NCBI RefSeq assembly: GCF_005233845.1
Contig: NZ_SZQL01000010.1
Location: 1 to 64,000 of the forward strand
DNA: 64,000 bases
From: Ilyomonas limi
GTDB lineage: Bacteria > Bacteroidota > Bacteroidia > Chitinophagales > Chitinophagaceae
Direction of reading: 5' to 3'
In this document: in pieces, positions 9,081 to 17,691 of the stretch
How positions within the stretch are numbered: position 1 is the stretch's first letter
Layout of the letters: each line of letters starts with the position of its first letter
The notes under the pieces: model-generated
Database searches by the model: none
What the model was told of the DNA's origin: nothing
The model's input: only the letters and a program-made list of their open reading frames with translations
Translations under genes and position numbers: made by a program

Positions 9081-9262
9081 GAGTTTATCTCAAAAACAGG
9101 TTATTCCAGGTATATATCTGAGCGATAGGGAGTAGACGATAATAGAGCCGCTATTACCAAAGGTGAAGAGAAGAAAAGATGGCAGGGGTAGACTGCCACG
9201 GCATCCGCACGAAGTACTCAGCCGCCATCCTTATACTACTGAGATATTTTTGAGATAATCTC
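9081..9262. mobile_element. IS5-derived MITE-like element
   Basis: A 182-bp unit bounded by 16-bp terminal inverted repeats: gagtttatctcaaaaa at 9081-9096 and tttttgagataatctc at 9247-9262, one mismatch between arms. Inside, a plus-strand frame reads DGRGRLPRHPHEVLS, resembling the N-terminal DGRGRPW...EVL motif of IS5-family transposases. The unit is therefore best read as an internal-deletion derivative of an IS5-family element. Its first base completes a TAG stop in the short frame starting at ATG 9034. No target-site duplication was evident. Confidence 0.6.
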
Positions 9263-9532
9263 TGGATATTTATCCAAACCTGGTGACCCAAAATTGTCAA
9301 ATACCTCATTTTTAGCAATCGTTAAAAAGGCTCACTGCTACATACGTACTTATGCTAGCACTTACCAACCAATAATACCTAAATACAGGATTTAGATGGA
9401 TATAACTGAGCATTCGCAAAAGCAAGTTTCAACTCTACCAATTATCCTACTTTTCATTTCAGTTCCTACACTGTCTACAAAGCGTGCCAGGTATTGCATC
9501 ATTATGTATCATACTGCATCATTGTTGCCCGT
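9263..9532. other. gene-free spacer
   Basis: No gene recognised. A plus-strand frame of about 44 codons after the MITE (GYLSKPGDPKLS...) stays open to near 9395 but has no recognisable family. It may be the continuation of the frame broken by the MITE. Confidence 0.3.
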
Positions 9533-9763
9533 CATTTCCTTTTTCATGTGATTTCGGTTACAAACTGGATTAGTAACCGGATTCGTCACAACATTATGGC
9601 TACTAAAGGCAAAGAAAGGCAACAATCGGCAAGAATAAGTGGCTGTAAAAGAATGTAAACCCCACAGAATGTGCGTAAACAGTGGATTGGTTACTTTCCG
9701 ATACAGAAAGTGAAATGTGTTTTTTTTAATGGATTGTAGCGTTTTTAGTAACGGAACAGTAAA
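9533..9763. repeat. attachment-site-like repeat with a copy of the mnmE 3' end (copy A)
   Basis: Three parts. The left arm (about 9533-9690) is clearly homologous to 17529-17673 next to mnmE; both contain ggttac-N11-gtaacc and the run aaaccccaca. The core ttactttccgatacagaa (9691-9708) equals the last 18 bp of mnmE at 17674-17691 apart from its first base, and on the minus strand reads F-C-I-G-K-stop. The right arm (9709-9763) repeats at 11434-11488 with about two mismatches. Left arm, core and right arm together resemble an attP, or a junction between two tandem integrated elements. Confidence 0.7.
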
Positions 9764-9774
9764 TTGAGTATAGA

Positions 9775-10018
9775 ATCAAGTACATTAGGCAATTTATAAT
9801 AATTTAGCTTCCATCTAGGTTTAGTCATGGTTCCATAAACGGAGTTGTAAAATTTCTTGCTTTAATTATATGTTTGTGGCGGTTTATGCTAATGCATCAA
9901 GTACATTAGGCAATTTATAATAATTTAGCTTCCATCTAGGTTTAGTCATGGTTCCATAAACGGAGTTGTAAAATTTCTTGCTTTAATTATATGTTTGTGG
10001 CGGTTTATGCTAATGCAT
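9775..10018. repeat. 121-bp perfect tandem duplication
   Basis: The unit starting atcaagtacattaggcaatt at 9775 is repeated exactly from 9896, with a period of 121 bp and identity continuing to 10018. No reading frame covers it. The perfect identity indicates a recent duplication. With only two copies and no spacers it is not a CRISPR array. Confidence 0.9.
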
Positions 10019-10212
10019 TTAAGTGTTATCATTAAGCATTATCAATTTGTTTAAGTTGCAGCCAACAACTGCCCTTTCCGGAAGGAGCGACATTGACAAA
10101 ACAGAAGCTGAAGAAAGATAAATAGCTAAACGAACTATTCTTTCAATTCATAGTAATTGTCCAGCCGCTCCTTTTGAGGACGAATGTAGGAGGAAGCAGT
10201 TCTATTTTTGTT
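10019..10212. other. spacer without recognised features
   Basis: Nothing identifiable between the tandem duplication and the cupin gene. Confidence 0.4.
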
Positions 10213-10584
10213 CTAAGTTTTAGCAAATTGGTCAGCACTCAACACTTCGATTCCAACGAAATCTTCACTCCCCTCCACCCAAGCATCATGTCCTGGAGGA
10301 ATGGTGTAAGATTCACCTCCTTTAATTGTCTTCTGTGTGCCATCATTCATGCGCACGGTAAGCGTTCCTGATACTGCATATCCAACATGGGAAAGCTGGC
10401 ATGAATCAGTGTGAACTACGGGCTTAATGCATTGTGACCATCGCCATCCCGGTTTCATGTTTAAGCGTCCAATAGTAAACCCTTCCAGCCGGACAATCTC
10501 GACTTTTGTCTTATCAGGCTGCCGAATCTCATCCGGGGTTTCATGAGATTTCGTTTCGAATTTTTTTACTGTTACCGGATCCAT
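10213..10584 (-). CDS. cupin domain protein
   Basis: About 123 residues when started at the internal ATG (MDPVTVKKFETKSH...); a longer start at 10638 would add 18 poorly conserved residues. The two cupin motifs are visible: WRWSQCIKPVVHTDSCQLSH...SGTLTV and GESYTIPPGHDAWVEGSE. The family keeps a W-R-W plus H-T-x-S-C-Q core and an IPPGHDAWV turn, typical of small single-domain cupins of unknown substrate. A metal centre is expected from the His residues, but the reaction cannot be inferred. The gene stands alone between repeat-rich gene-free regions and may be cargo of the mnmE-linked element. Confidence 0.75.
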   Translation of the reverse strand: MDPVTVKKFETKSHETPDEIRQPDKTKVEIVRLEGFTIGRLNMKPGWRWSQCIKPVVHTDSCQLSHVGYAVSGTLTVRMNDGTQKTIKGGESYTIPPGHDAWVEGSEDFVGIEVLSADQFAKT

Positions 10585-11423
10585 GTGATTTAAATTTATT
10601 TTGCCTACTTTTTTGCATGATGCAGGGATTTTCGGCATTTTTCCCTTTTTTGTTTCAGGAAGGATCAGTTGACAAACTAACCATTTATTAAAGATAGGAT
10701 AATATTTGGGGCGTCTGTTACTGTTGCCATCAACGTCCGGCGATATCTGCTGAAGTATATGAATTTTAGAATACTTCAGTTCATTCTATTGCTGAAGCAA
10801 TGTCGAAGTTCTTCCGCTTGGTTTTATATTGTCATTGACCGCCTTTTTTGAAAGCAGTTGTAGTGAGCAGTTGTTTCTAATGCCGCTTGCAAGATGATTG
10901 ATACGAGAATGGCTCTATTTAGCGTTTAAAGCTACCGTAATCCGGTTATATGTTTTTCTTGGTGAAATCCTGCTAGGACGAGCAATATCCGTTTGGGGAA
11001 GAAATAAACGTTATCGAAGGATAGGTGTCTTTTATGCCCTTTCGTTTAATGGTGCGTGTTTATACTTATTATATTATTGAATATAATTGGCTTTACTCCT
11101 TTGATCAACTGTCTAAAGATCATTTGCGCATGTGTGCATAGCATAGTGAAAGAATAATAAGAATACCACAAATAATACAAATAATACAATTGTTATCCTG
11201 TTAAGACCTTCCTTATTATAAGATATTATGTTGGTTTACTCTGATCAGATTTCTATTGGATTGCAATCTCCTGTTTAGCATTTGTAATATTTATATTATT
11301 TGGATTATTTCACATTTTGTCCAAGTACATAAACACACAAAATAGGGTAGAGGTGAATTCGCCAGTTACCTCCCTCTTTGACAATCAAATCATATTATCT
11401 AAATGGCAAATTTTATCTCGTGA
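10585..11423. other. long gene-free region with one hairpin
   Basis: No credible gene. An inverted repeat of 9-bp perfect arms (ctgaagtat 10750-10758 and atacttcag 10771-10779) with a 12-nt loop lies upstream of the cupin. The remainder is AT-rich with short repeated words (aataatacaaataatac near 11170) and no recognisable element. Confidence 0.5.
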
Positions 11424-11488
11424 CGATACAGAAAGTGAAATGTGTTTATTTTAATGGATTGTAGCGTTTTTAGTAACGGAATAGTAAT
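11424..11488. repeat. partial attachment-site-like repeat (copy C)
   Basis: Starts with the half-core cgatacagaa (11424-11433), followed by the same right arm as copy A (9709-9763), with about two differences over 54 bp. The left half of the core and the left arm are missing. It overlaps the 3' end of the T9SS fragment at 11451-11880, so part of that reading frame's tail is made of the repeat. Confidence 0.65.
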
Positions 11489-11880
11489 GCGAAACAGAAA
11501 CGTGATGAATATCTATTTCATCATTATATCTAATCATCGTTACAGTCCCCTGTGCTGCTGCAGATATGCCATCATTATCAATCAGTGAAATCTTCCATAT
11601 ATACATTCCTGCATCTTGATCAACATTGTTAATAGTTCCATTCCAGCCTTTGGCAATGTCGTAACATTCAAACACTTTCTGTCCAAAGCGGTTGTAAACA
11701 ATCATATCAAAGTGTTTTACAGGAAACGGATACTTTACTTTGAATACGTCATTGAGTCCATCCTTATTGGGTGTAAAGGCAGAAGGCATCATCAGTTTAC
11801 AAAGCTGGCTGGTGATACGAATAGAATCAGTTAGCACGCCGCACTGATTACTTGCTGTTAACCTATAGACACCTGCTCAT
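11451..11880 (-). pseudogene. T9SS type B sorting domain fragment (gliding-motility C-terminal domain)
   Basis: The frame encodes the typical C-terminal cell-surface sorting domain: SAFTPNKDGLNDVFKV, FDMIVYNRFGQKVFE, GWNGTINN, AGMYIWKISLID, GTVTMIR. It is used by Bacteroidota to route proteins through the type IX secretion system. The 5' part is lost; a stop lies in frame just before AGVYRLTASNQCG near 11873. The normal stop after the terminal ...IR is also gone, so the frame runs on for about 25 residues (YNDEIDIHH...NATIH) into the att-like repeat. The rest of the parent adhesin gene is absent. Confidence 0.8.
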
Positions 11881-12234
11881 TCGCTTTTTGTATTTTCAAT
11901 GTTCGGTAATGCGCCGTAACCTTTAGTCAAAGGAGTGCATCGATTGAAATAGAATAGCCATTTGGAGGAGGTTGGCAGTACTTTACATATGCTGAGCATA
12001 TTAGGATTTATTCTTTTCTGTTCTATACTGCTCAGCACAATCCAGAACAGGAGCTTACATAAGGAAATTACGCTAACTGGAGAGGAATATTATGAACGAT
12101 TGGTAAAGGCAAGGACCGGGGGCTGAGGTTTAATGATTGAAGACTTTGAAGAATCATTTTCATCCTTTACTTCGAGGTGCGCTATCGCTAACACCTCGAA
12201 GAGCGGGAATAAGGGCTTTAAAATCTTTTGAAAA
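11881..12234. other. gap with a tiny plus-strand ORF and a strong hairpin
   Basis: A 45-codon plus-strand frame, 11989-12126 (MLSILGFILFCSILLS..., one hydrophobic helix then a polar tail), follows a purine-rich ggaggagg about 20 bases upstream. It may be a small membrane protein, but I have no homologue to support it. The only other feature is the hairpin at 12170-12201, listed separately. Confidence 0.35.
12170..12201 (-). terminator. perfect hairpin downstream of prpD
   Basis: Arms cttcgaggtg (12170-12179) and cacctcgaag (12192-12201) pair perfectly around a 12-nt loop, 34 bases beyond the prpD stop. There is no T tract on either side, so it may be a processing or mRNA-stabilising structure rather than a classical terminator. 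Confidence 0.45.
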
Positions 12235-13686
12235 TTATATGACCATCATATCTATAAACTCATCAACTGGTGTATTAACAAGCCTATAAAAATCGAGTGA
12301 ATTTTCCAATACTTTTCTTTGCTGTTTTTCAGGAAAAACACGCGCAAGATTAATCCTGAACTTATTTATGAGTTGCGGTATTCCTTCTTCTCTTCTACGT
12401 TTATGCCCAATCGGATAATCGACCTGAACCTCCTCTAAAACAGTTCCGTCATTTAATTCAATAGTTATTGCATTGGCAATAGAACGTTTGGCAGGATCGT
12501 GATAATCTTTTGTAAACTGAACATCTTCCACGCATTCTATTTTATCACGCAGCACATCAATCCAAATATCTGAAGCAATATCATCTTCATAATCCGAAGC
12601 TGTTAATCGCCCATAAATCAACGGCACAGCTACCATGTATTGAATACAATGATCGCGATCGGCAGGATTGTTCAACGGACCTTTTTTATCAATGATTCGA
12701 ATCGCAGCTTCGTGTGTGCGAATCGTTATTTTCCGAATATCTTCCGCTGATTTATTCAAAGCCTTTAATTTATAATGTAATGTCATCGCCGCTTCCACAG
12801 CCGTTTGCGCATGAAACTCTGCCGGGTAAGAAATTTTAAATAACACGTTTTCCATTACATAGGAACCATAATCTCTTTGAAATGTAAATTGATTTCCCTT
12901 GAAGCACACATCATAAAATCCCCAGGTTTTCGCAGTAAGCACAGAAGGATAGCCCATTTCGCCGGTTTGTGCAATCATTGCTAAACGCACTGCTCTTGAA
13001 GTGGCATCACCGGCTGCCCAAGATTTACGGCTTCCTGTATTTGGTGTATGCCGATATGTTCTTAAAGATTGTCCGTCAACAAATGCCAGTGAGAGTGCAT
13101 TAACTAACTCTTCATGCGTTAGCCCTAAAAGTTTTCCTACAACTGCTGTTGATGCAACCTTTACCAATATGACATGATCTAAACCCACTTTATTAAAAGA
13201 GTTTTCGAGTGCCAATACGCCCTGTATTTCATGCGCGCGAATCATCAGGTCCAATACATCTTTCATAAAGAGTGCAGGTTTGCCTTCTGCAATAGATGTT
13301 CTGGAAATCCAATCTGCAGTTGCCAAAATGCCTCCTAAATTATCAGAGGGATGCCCCCATTCTGCTGCCAGCCAGGTATCGTTGAAATCCAGCCAGCGAA
13401 TCATAGTGCCAATATTAAAGGCAGCATGAACCGGGTCTAATTGAAACTGCGTTCCCGGCACCTTAGCACCATGTGGGACTATTGTACCTTTTACGACTGG
13501 TCCTAAGAGTTTGGTGCACGCAGGATAAGTTAAGGCTTCAAATCCACAGCCAAGTGTATCTAAGAGGCAATAATGCGCAGTTTTCCAGGCTAAGTCACTT
13601 TTAATCTCATAGTTTAACACATAATCCACTATATCTACCAATACTTTGTCTGGTTGTGTTCTTTCATTTATGACAGGCGATGCCAT
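12235..13686 (-). CDS. prpD: 2-methylcitrate dehydratase PrpD
   Basis: 483 residues, full length for the MmgE/PrpD family. Recognisable blocks are the N-terminal [10 protein letters not shown], the conserved [12 protein letters not shown]...[16 protein letters not shown] region, [16 protein letters not shown], and the C-terminal [17 protein letters not shown]. PrpD dehydrates 2-methylcitrate to 2-methyl-cis-aconitate in the propionate-degrading methylcitrate cycle in the cytosol. It is the last gene of prpBCD and starts 19 bases after prpC. Hydration to 2-methylisocitrate would need an aconitase encoded elsewhere. No acnD/prpF pair is present, consistent with the PrpD-type route. Confidence 0.92.
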   Translation of the reverse strand: MASPVINERTQPDKVLVDIVDYVLNYEIKSDLAWKTAHYCLLDTLGCGFEALTYPACTKLLGPVVKGTIVPHGAKVPGTQFQLDPVHAAFNIGTMIRWLDFNDTWLAAEWGHPSDNLGGILATADWISRTSIAEGKPALFMKDVLDLMIRAHEIQGVLALENSFNKVGLDHVILVKVASTAVVGKLLGLTHEELVNALSLAFVDGQSLRTYRHTPNTGSRKSWAAGDATSRAVRLAMIAQTGEMGYPSVLTAKTWGFYDVCFKGNQFTFQRDYGSYVMENVLFKISYPAEFHAQTAVEAAMTLHYKLKALNKSAEDIRKITIRTHEAAIRIIDKKGPLNNPADRDHCIQYMVAVPLIYGRLTASDYEDDIASDIWIDVLRDKIECVEDVQFTKDYHDPAKRSIANAITIELNDGTVLEEVQVDYPIGHKRRREEGIPQLINKFRINLARVFPEKQQRKVLENSLDFYRLVNTPVDEFIDMMVI

Positions 13687-13705
13687 TATTTATTTAATTT
13701 TAAAT

Positions 13706-14863
13706 TTAGGTTGTACGATTTTCGATTGAGATAAAGGCTCTATTTTCCGGGCCGATATAATTTGCGCTCGGGCGAATAATTTTTCCATCCTGCCGTTGCT
13801 CAATAATGTGTGCGCTCCACCCTGTAACTCTCGATACAACAAACAGTGGCGTAAACATCATGGTTGGTACGCCCATCAGATGATAGGAAACTGCCGAAAA
13901 CCAGTCGAGGTTGGGAAACATTTTCTTTTCATTCCACATTACCGTTTCTAATCGTTCTGCAATATCAAACAATAGCCTATCACCCGCTTCGTCAGAAAGT
14001 TGTTTTGCCACTTTCTTAATCACTTCATTTCTTGGATCTGAAACAGTATAAACCGGGTGGCCAAAACCAATGATTACTTCTTTATTTGTTAATCGTTTTT
14101 TTATATCGGCTTCCGCTTCATCGGGCGAATGATAACGACTTTGAATATCATAAGCTACTTCGTTGGCACCCCCATGTTTTGGTCCGCGCAAGGCACCAAT
14201 GGCGCCGGTTACAGCAGAATAAATATCAGAACCTGTTCCTGCAATTACTCTTGCTGTAAAAGTAGAAGCATTAAACTCATGCTCTGCATACAACACCAAA
14301 GAAATTTGCATTGCTTTTATCCAGGAATCCGAAGGCTTTTTGCCATGTAACAGGTGAAGAAAATGTGCACCAATGGTATCTTCATCCGTTACTGTTTCTA
14401 TTTCTTGTTTATTGTTTGCATAATGATACCAATACAATAAGGCGGAACTGAAAGATGCCAATAACCTGTCCGCAATGGTTTTTGCGCCTGCTTCACTATG
14501 GTTATCTTCTTCCGGTTCTATAGTACCAAGTGCCGAAGCGTAGGTACGCATTACATCCATCGGGTGCGCTGTGGGAGGAATGTTCTTCAGTATATTTTTT
14601 ACCGCATGGGGTAAACCTCGTAATGACTTCAACTTATTTTTATAATCATCCAATTGCTGTTGCGTTGGCAATGAACCGTAAATTAATAAATAAGCCACTT
14701 CCTCAAATGTTGCGTTAGCTGCAAGGTCCAAAATATTATAACCGCGGTAATGTAAATCGTTGCCACTTTTACCAACACTGCACAGCGCTGTATTGCCTGC
14801 TGCAACACCGGAGAGTGCCACACTTTTCTTGGGCTTGAATGTTGTTTGCTGATTAGTTTCCAT
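13706..14863 (-). CDS. prpC: 2-methylcitrate synthase PrpC
   Basis: 385 residues with the citrate-synthase fold. Family signatures are [18 protein letters not shown] at the N-terminus (the methylcitrate synthase pattern), [25 protein letters not shown] (containing an active-site His), [13 protein letters not shown] and [13 protein letters not shown]. It condenses propionyl-CoA with oxaloacetate. Its ATG overlaps the prpB stop by one base (TAATG), indicating translational coupling. A housekeeping citrate synthase is a possible alternative, but the neighbouring prpB and prpD settle the assignment. Confidence 0.93.
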   Translation of the reverse strand: METNQQTTFKPKKSVALSGVAAGNTALCSVGKSGNDLHYRGYNILDLAANATFEEVAYLLIYGSLPTQQQLDDYKNKLKSLRGLPHAVKNILKNIPPTAHPMDVMRTYASALGTIEPEEDNHSEAGAKTIADRLLASFSSALLYWYHYANNKQEIETVTDEDTIGAHFLHLLHGKKPSDSWIKAMQISLVLYAEHEFNASTFTARVIAGTGSDIYSAVTGAIGALRGPKHGGANEVAYDIQSRYHSPDEAEADIKKRLTNKEVIIGFGHPVYTVSDPRNEVIKKVAKQLSDEAGDRLLFDIAERLETVMWNEKKMFPNLDWFSAVSYHLMGVPTMMFTPLFVVSRVTGWSAHIIEQRQDGKIIRPSANYIGPENRAFISIENRTT

Positions 14864-15804
14864 TATTGCTTCTTTTTAAACAGGCTATCTAATTTTTGTT
14901 CGTAATCATAATAACCGATGCTTTGATACAAAGCTTCTCTTGTTTGCATGGTGCTTAAAACATGTTGCTGCGTGCCGTCTTTACGAATATGTTCATATGC
15001 ATTTTGCGCAGCTTTATTGGCGGCACGAAAAGCAGACAAAGGATATAGTATCAGTTCAACACCAGCAGCTTTTAATTCATCAACGGTGTACATTTTTATC
15101 ATACCAAACTCTGTAATATTTGCCAGCACAGGAATGCCGGTTGCCTCAACAAACTTCCTGTAAAGCGCTAAGTCATTCACCGCTTCGGCAAAAATAAAGT
15201 CGGCACCGGCTTCTTTATAAGCCACCGTTCTTTCTAATGTTTTTTCCAAACCTTCATTAGCAAATGCATCCGTTCTTGCACCAATTACAAACTGTTCATC
15301 TGTTCGTGCATCAACAGCAGCTTTCAACCTGTCCACCATTTCTTCTTTGCTCACCACTTCCTTGCCTGGTCTGTGCCCGCAGCGTTTAGCGCCAACCTGG
15401 TCCTCAATATGCAATGCCGCAGCACCGGACTTTATCAATGACTTTACTGTGCGTGCAATATTGAAAGCAGAAGGACCGAAACCCGTATCTACATCCACCA
15501 ACAAAGGCAATGTACAAACGTTGGTTATGCGATTAATATCAATCAGCACATCTTCCAATGTGGTAATACCTAAATCAGGAACACCCAATGAACCTGCAGC
15601 CACACCGCCACCGGAAAGATAGATAGCATTAAAACCGGCTTGTTGCGCAAGTAACGCATGGTTCGCATTGATTGTTCCAACAATTTGTAAAGGCTTTTCT
15701 TGTTTCATTGCTTCGCGAAAACGAAGACCAGCAGAATATATTTGTGTTGTTTCCTGCATTAGTAATAATGATTTTAAATTTAAAACATTAGCATTTGTTT
15801 GCAT
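14863..15804 (-). CDS. prpB: 2-methylisocitrate lyase PrpB
   Basis: 313 residues from the first ATG. The internal ATG at 15759 ([18 protein letters not shown]) fits the usual PrpB N-terminus better. The ICL/PEP-mutase fold is shown by [25 protein letters not shown] (metal-binding Asp), the catalytic loop [10 protein letters not shown] and [11 protein letters not shown]. It cleaves 2-methylisocitrate to pyruvate and succinate. It is first in the prpBCD operon, with the bidirectional hairpin 15830-15869 just upstream, so the promoter must lie in the short gap between them. No prpR-type regulator is adjacent. Confidence 0.93.
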   Translation of the reverse strand: MQTNANVLNLKSLLLMQETTQIYSAGLRFREAMKQEKPLQIVGTINANHALLAQQAGFNAIYLSGGGVAAGSLGVPDLGITTLEDVLIDINRITNVCTLPLLVDVDTGFGPSAFNIARTVKSLIKSGAAALHIEDQVGAKRCGHRPGKEVVSKEEMVDRLKAAVDARTDEQFVIGARTDAFANEGLEKTLERTVAYKEAGADFIFAEAVNDLALYRKFVEATGIPVLANITEFGMIKMYTVDELKAAGVELILYPLSAFRAANKAAQNAYEHIRKDGTQQHVLSTMQTREALYQSIGYYDYEQKLDSLFKKKQ

Positions 15805-15829
15805 TATTTCGGCGAAGATAACATGATAT

Positions 15830-15869
15830 AAAAAGAATAAGACCTTTCAAAAAAGGTCTTATTCTTTTT
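15830..15869. terminator. bidirectional hairpin between the nrdA fragment and prpB
   Basis: 18-bp perfect arms (aaaaagaataagaccttt at 15830-15847 and its complement at 15852-15869) with a 4-nt loop, rich in A on one side and T on the other. It would end transcription coming from 15901 and insulates prpBCD. Confidence 0.85.
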
Positions 15870-15900
15870 AAGGCATATGACTTATTGCTTATACTCAGAA

Positions 15901-16266
15901 TTACGAACCACAACTGATGCGGCCATCCTGCATGGAGCAGGTTGCGCCGGTGACATTTTCATCTTCTTTTTTACTCAGTATGATTTGTGATTTTAATTTT
16001 TTTTCACCTGCAATTGGCTCAACAACCTGGTTTCCTTTTTCAACTGTGAACTGCACTGCCTGTGCAGCAGCTTTTGTACGCAGATAATACATACCTGTTT
16101 TCAATCCTTTTTTCCGCGCATAAAAGTGCATTGACGTAAGCTTTGAGGTGGTGGGATTTACCAACAATGAATTCAGTGATTGCGACTGGCAGATAAATGC
16201 ACCGCGATCTGCTGTGTCATACTGTAGGCTTCCCCGAAGTTCAGCCAGTGAATTTAGAGTTAACAA
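15901..16266 (-). pseudogene. nrdA: 3' fragment of ribonucleotide reductase alpha subunit (nrdA)
   Basis: The ~120 residues match the extreme C-terminus of class Ia Nrd[30 protein letters not shown] and the signature [14 protein letters not shown] tail with the redox cysteines follows ([13 protein letters not shown]). Full NrdA is several times longer, and the rest is missing because the IS3-type element begins at about 16268. The apparent start is a TTG formed near the junction. The final cysteine pair is unusually spaced; an Arg (CGC) occupies the place where a CxxC first Cys would fit, one base from TGC. This is a non-functional remnant unless expressed as a fragment. Confidence 0.85.
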
Positions 16267-16300
16267 ACTGAAGTAATGTTAACTTTAAATTTTATACACA

Positions 16301-16564
16301 ATGAAAAGGAAGTTTACCGAAAGCCAGATAGTGGCTGCTATTAAGAAACAGGAAAGCGGCATAGCAGTAAAAGATATATGCCGGGAGTTATCCATCAGCG
16401 ATGCAACATTTTATAACTGGAAAGCTAAATATGGCGGCATGGAAGCATCAGATGTAAAAAGGCTTAAAGAACTGGAAGCTGAAAATGCTCAGCTTAAAAG
16501 CATGTTTGCAGAGATGAGCATTGAAAACCGTGCACTGAAACATCTACTGGAAAAAAAGTTATAA
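16301..16564 (+). CDS. IS3-family OrfA (HTH transposase subunit)
   Basis: 87 residues: an HTH_Tnp_1-type helix-turn-helix (KRKFTESQIVAAIKKQESG, CRELSISDATFYNWKAKYGG) and a leucine-zipper-like C-terminal coil (ELEAENAQLKSMFAEM...LKHLLEKKL). OrfA of IS3 elements binds the terminal repeats. The gene ends with the heptamer A AAA AAG (16552-16558), in the zero frame and two codons before the stop. This is the classical -1 slippery site used by IS911-type elements to make the OrfAB fusion transposase. OrfA is intact although its partner is broken. Confidence 0.85.
   Translation: MKRKFTESQIVAAIKKQESGIAVKDICRELSISDATFYNWKAKYGGMEASDVKRLKELEAENAQLKSMFAEMSIENRALKHLLEKKL
16552..16558 (+). promoter_or_regulatory. 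A_AAA_AAG programmed -1 frameshift site
   Basis: The heptamer is phased with orfA as A|AAA|AAG. After a -1 slip the next codon is GTT at 16558, leading into VITSEVKREAVQYLV of orfB, which is the expected OrfAB fusion junction. Confidence 0.75.
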
Positions 16565-17397
16565 CGTCTGAAGTGAAACGGGAAGCTGTTCAGTACCTGG
16601 TAACAGAAGAGCAGCTTAGTAACCGAAAGGCGTGTAAACTGGTAGGTATATCCCGTACTACCTGCCAGTACAAAAGAAGATAAAAGATGACAGCGAGGTG
16701 CAGACAGCCCTTAGGGAGCTCACCGGATAAACATGCAGCTATAGGCTACTGGCAATGCTGCTACCGGCTGTGGGACAAGATACCAGTGGAACCATAAGCG
16801 CATCTACAGAGTGTATACGAGCATGAAGCTCAACATACGCAGAAGGGCAAAGAAAAGACTGCCTGACAGGATTAAACAACCACTTACAGTGCCTAATGCA
16901 CCTAATGAGATGTGGAGCATAGATTTTATGAGTGACAGCCTGGTAGATGGCAGGAAGTTCCGCCTCCTGAATGTAATAGATGACTTTAATCGGGAGTCGC
17001 TGGCTATAGAAGTGGACACCTCACTGCCATCCTTAAGGGTCATCCGGGTGCTGGAAAGATTGATAACAGACAGAGGAAAACCACTTGCCATTAGAACAGA
17101 TAACGGACCTGAGTTTATCAGCCATCAATTGCAGCAGTGGTGTGAGAAGAATGCTATTACGATACAGTACATTCAACCGGGCAAGCCCATGCAGAATGCT
17201 TATATTGAAAGAAAGAACGGAAGTATTAGAAAAGAACTGCTGGATGCTTACCTGTTTTACAGTCTTACAGATGTAAGAGCTATGAGTGAAGAGTGGCGGG
17301 CAGATTACAACCATCAAGACCGCACTCAGCATTAAGTTATCTCTCACCCGTAAAGTTTATGGAAGCTTGCAAGGAGAAAACGCAGCAGCTTTATCCA
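16558..17397 (+). pseudogene. IS3-family OrfB integrase, multiply frameshifted
   Basis: The rve-type integrase is readable in pieces: SEVKREAVQYLVTEEQLSNR and CKLVGISRTTCQYKRR, a shift near 16680, KDDSEVQTALRELT, a shift near 16725, [18 protein letters not shown], another near 16785, then the long piece 16811-17316. The last piece carries MWSIDFMSD (first D), [16 protein letters not shown] (second D) and the E region YIERKNGS. One missing base near 17317 separates it from the usual tail [12 protein letters not shown]. At least four lesions make it non-functional. The age of the lesions suggests an old insertion. Confidence 0.8.
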
Positions 17398-17528
17398 CAA
17401 ACGGCGACAGCGTAAAACCCTCTCAAATTGAAGAGAGCCGTTTAGTGGATAAAGCGGTCAAAACTTGACCATCTAACAATTAGAAAACTCTAATTTCTAT
17501 TGGCTCTAAAACAAGGGAAGCTGACAAT

Positions 17529-17691
17529 TTCCCTTTTCATGCTAAAATGGTTACAAACTGAATTAGTAACCAGAATCGTCACAACAAAATGGCGAACAAA
17601 GGCAAAGAAAGGCAAGAATAATTAGCTGTATATGAATGTAAACCCCACAAACACTGCGTAAACAGTGCATCGGCTACTTTCCGATACAGAA
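17529..17691. repeat. mnmE-side attachment-site-like repeat (copy B)
   Basis: Homologous over about 145 bp to 9533-9690, with the conserved ggttac-N11-gtaacc palindrome, gtcacaaca, aggcaaagaaaggcaa and aaaccccaca words. It ends in the core ctactttccgatacagaa (17674-17691), which is the coding 3' end of mnmE. The layout (gene end = core, repeat arm outside the gene) is that of an integrated element using the mnmE 3' end. Elements such as SGI1 use the same position in the orthologous gene of Enterobacteria. Confidence 0.7.

Larger units (their letters stand above)
16268..17472 (+). mobile_element. decayed IS3-family element
   Basis: It contains the two-ORF arrangement of IS3 elements (orfA HTH, orfB DDE integrase), with orfB broken by several frameshifts. 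It interrupts the nrdA fragment on its left. On its right it ends near ggtcaaaacttgacc (17458-17472), before the mnmE-adjacent repeat. Terminal inverted repeats align only poorly, so boundaries are approximate. Confidence 0.65.

Noticed and set aside
9775-10018. CRISPR-like array
   Set aside because: Two adjacent copies of 121 bp without spacers is a tandem duplication.
10898-11080. 60-residue plus-strand frame in the gene-free region
   Set aside because: No homologue or start context; composition fits chance in AT-rich DNA.
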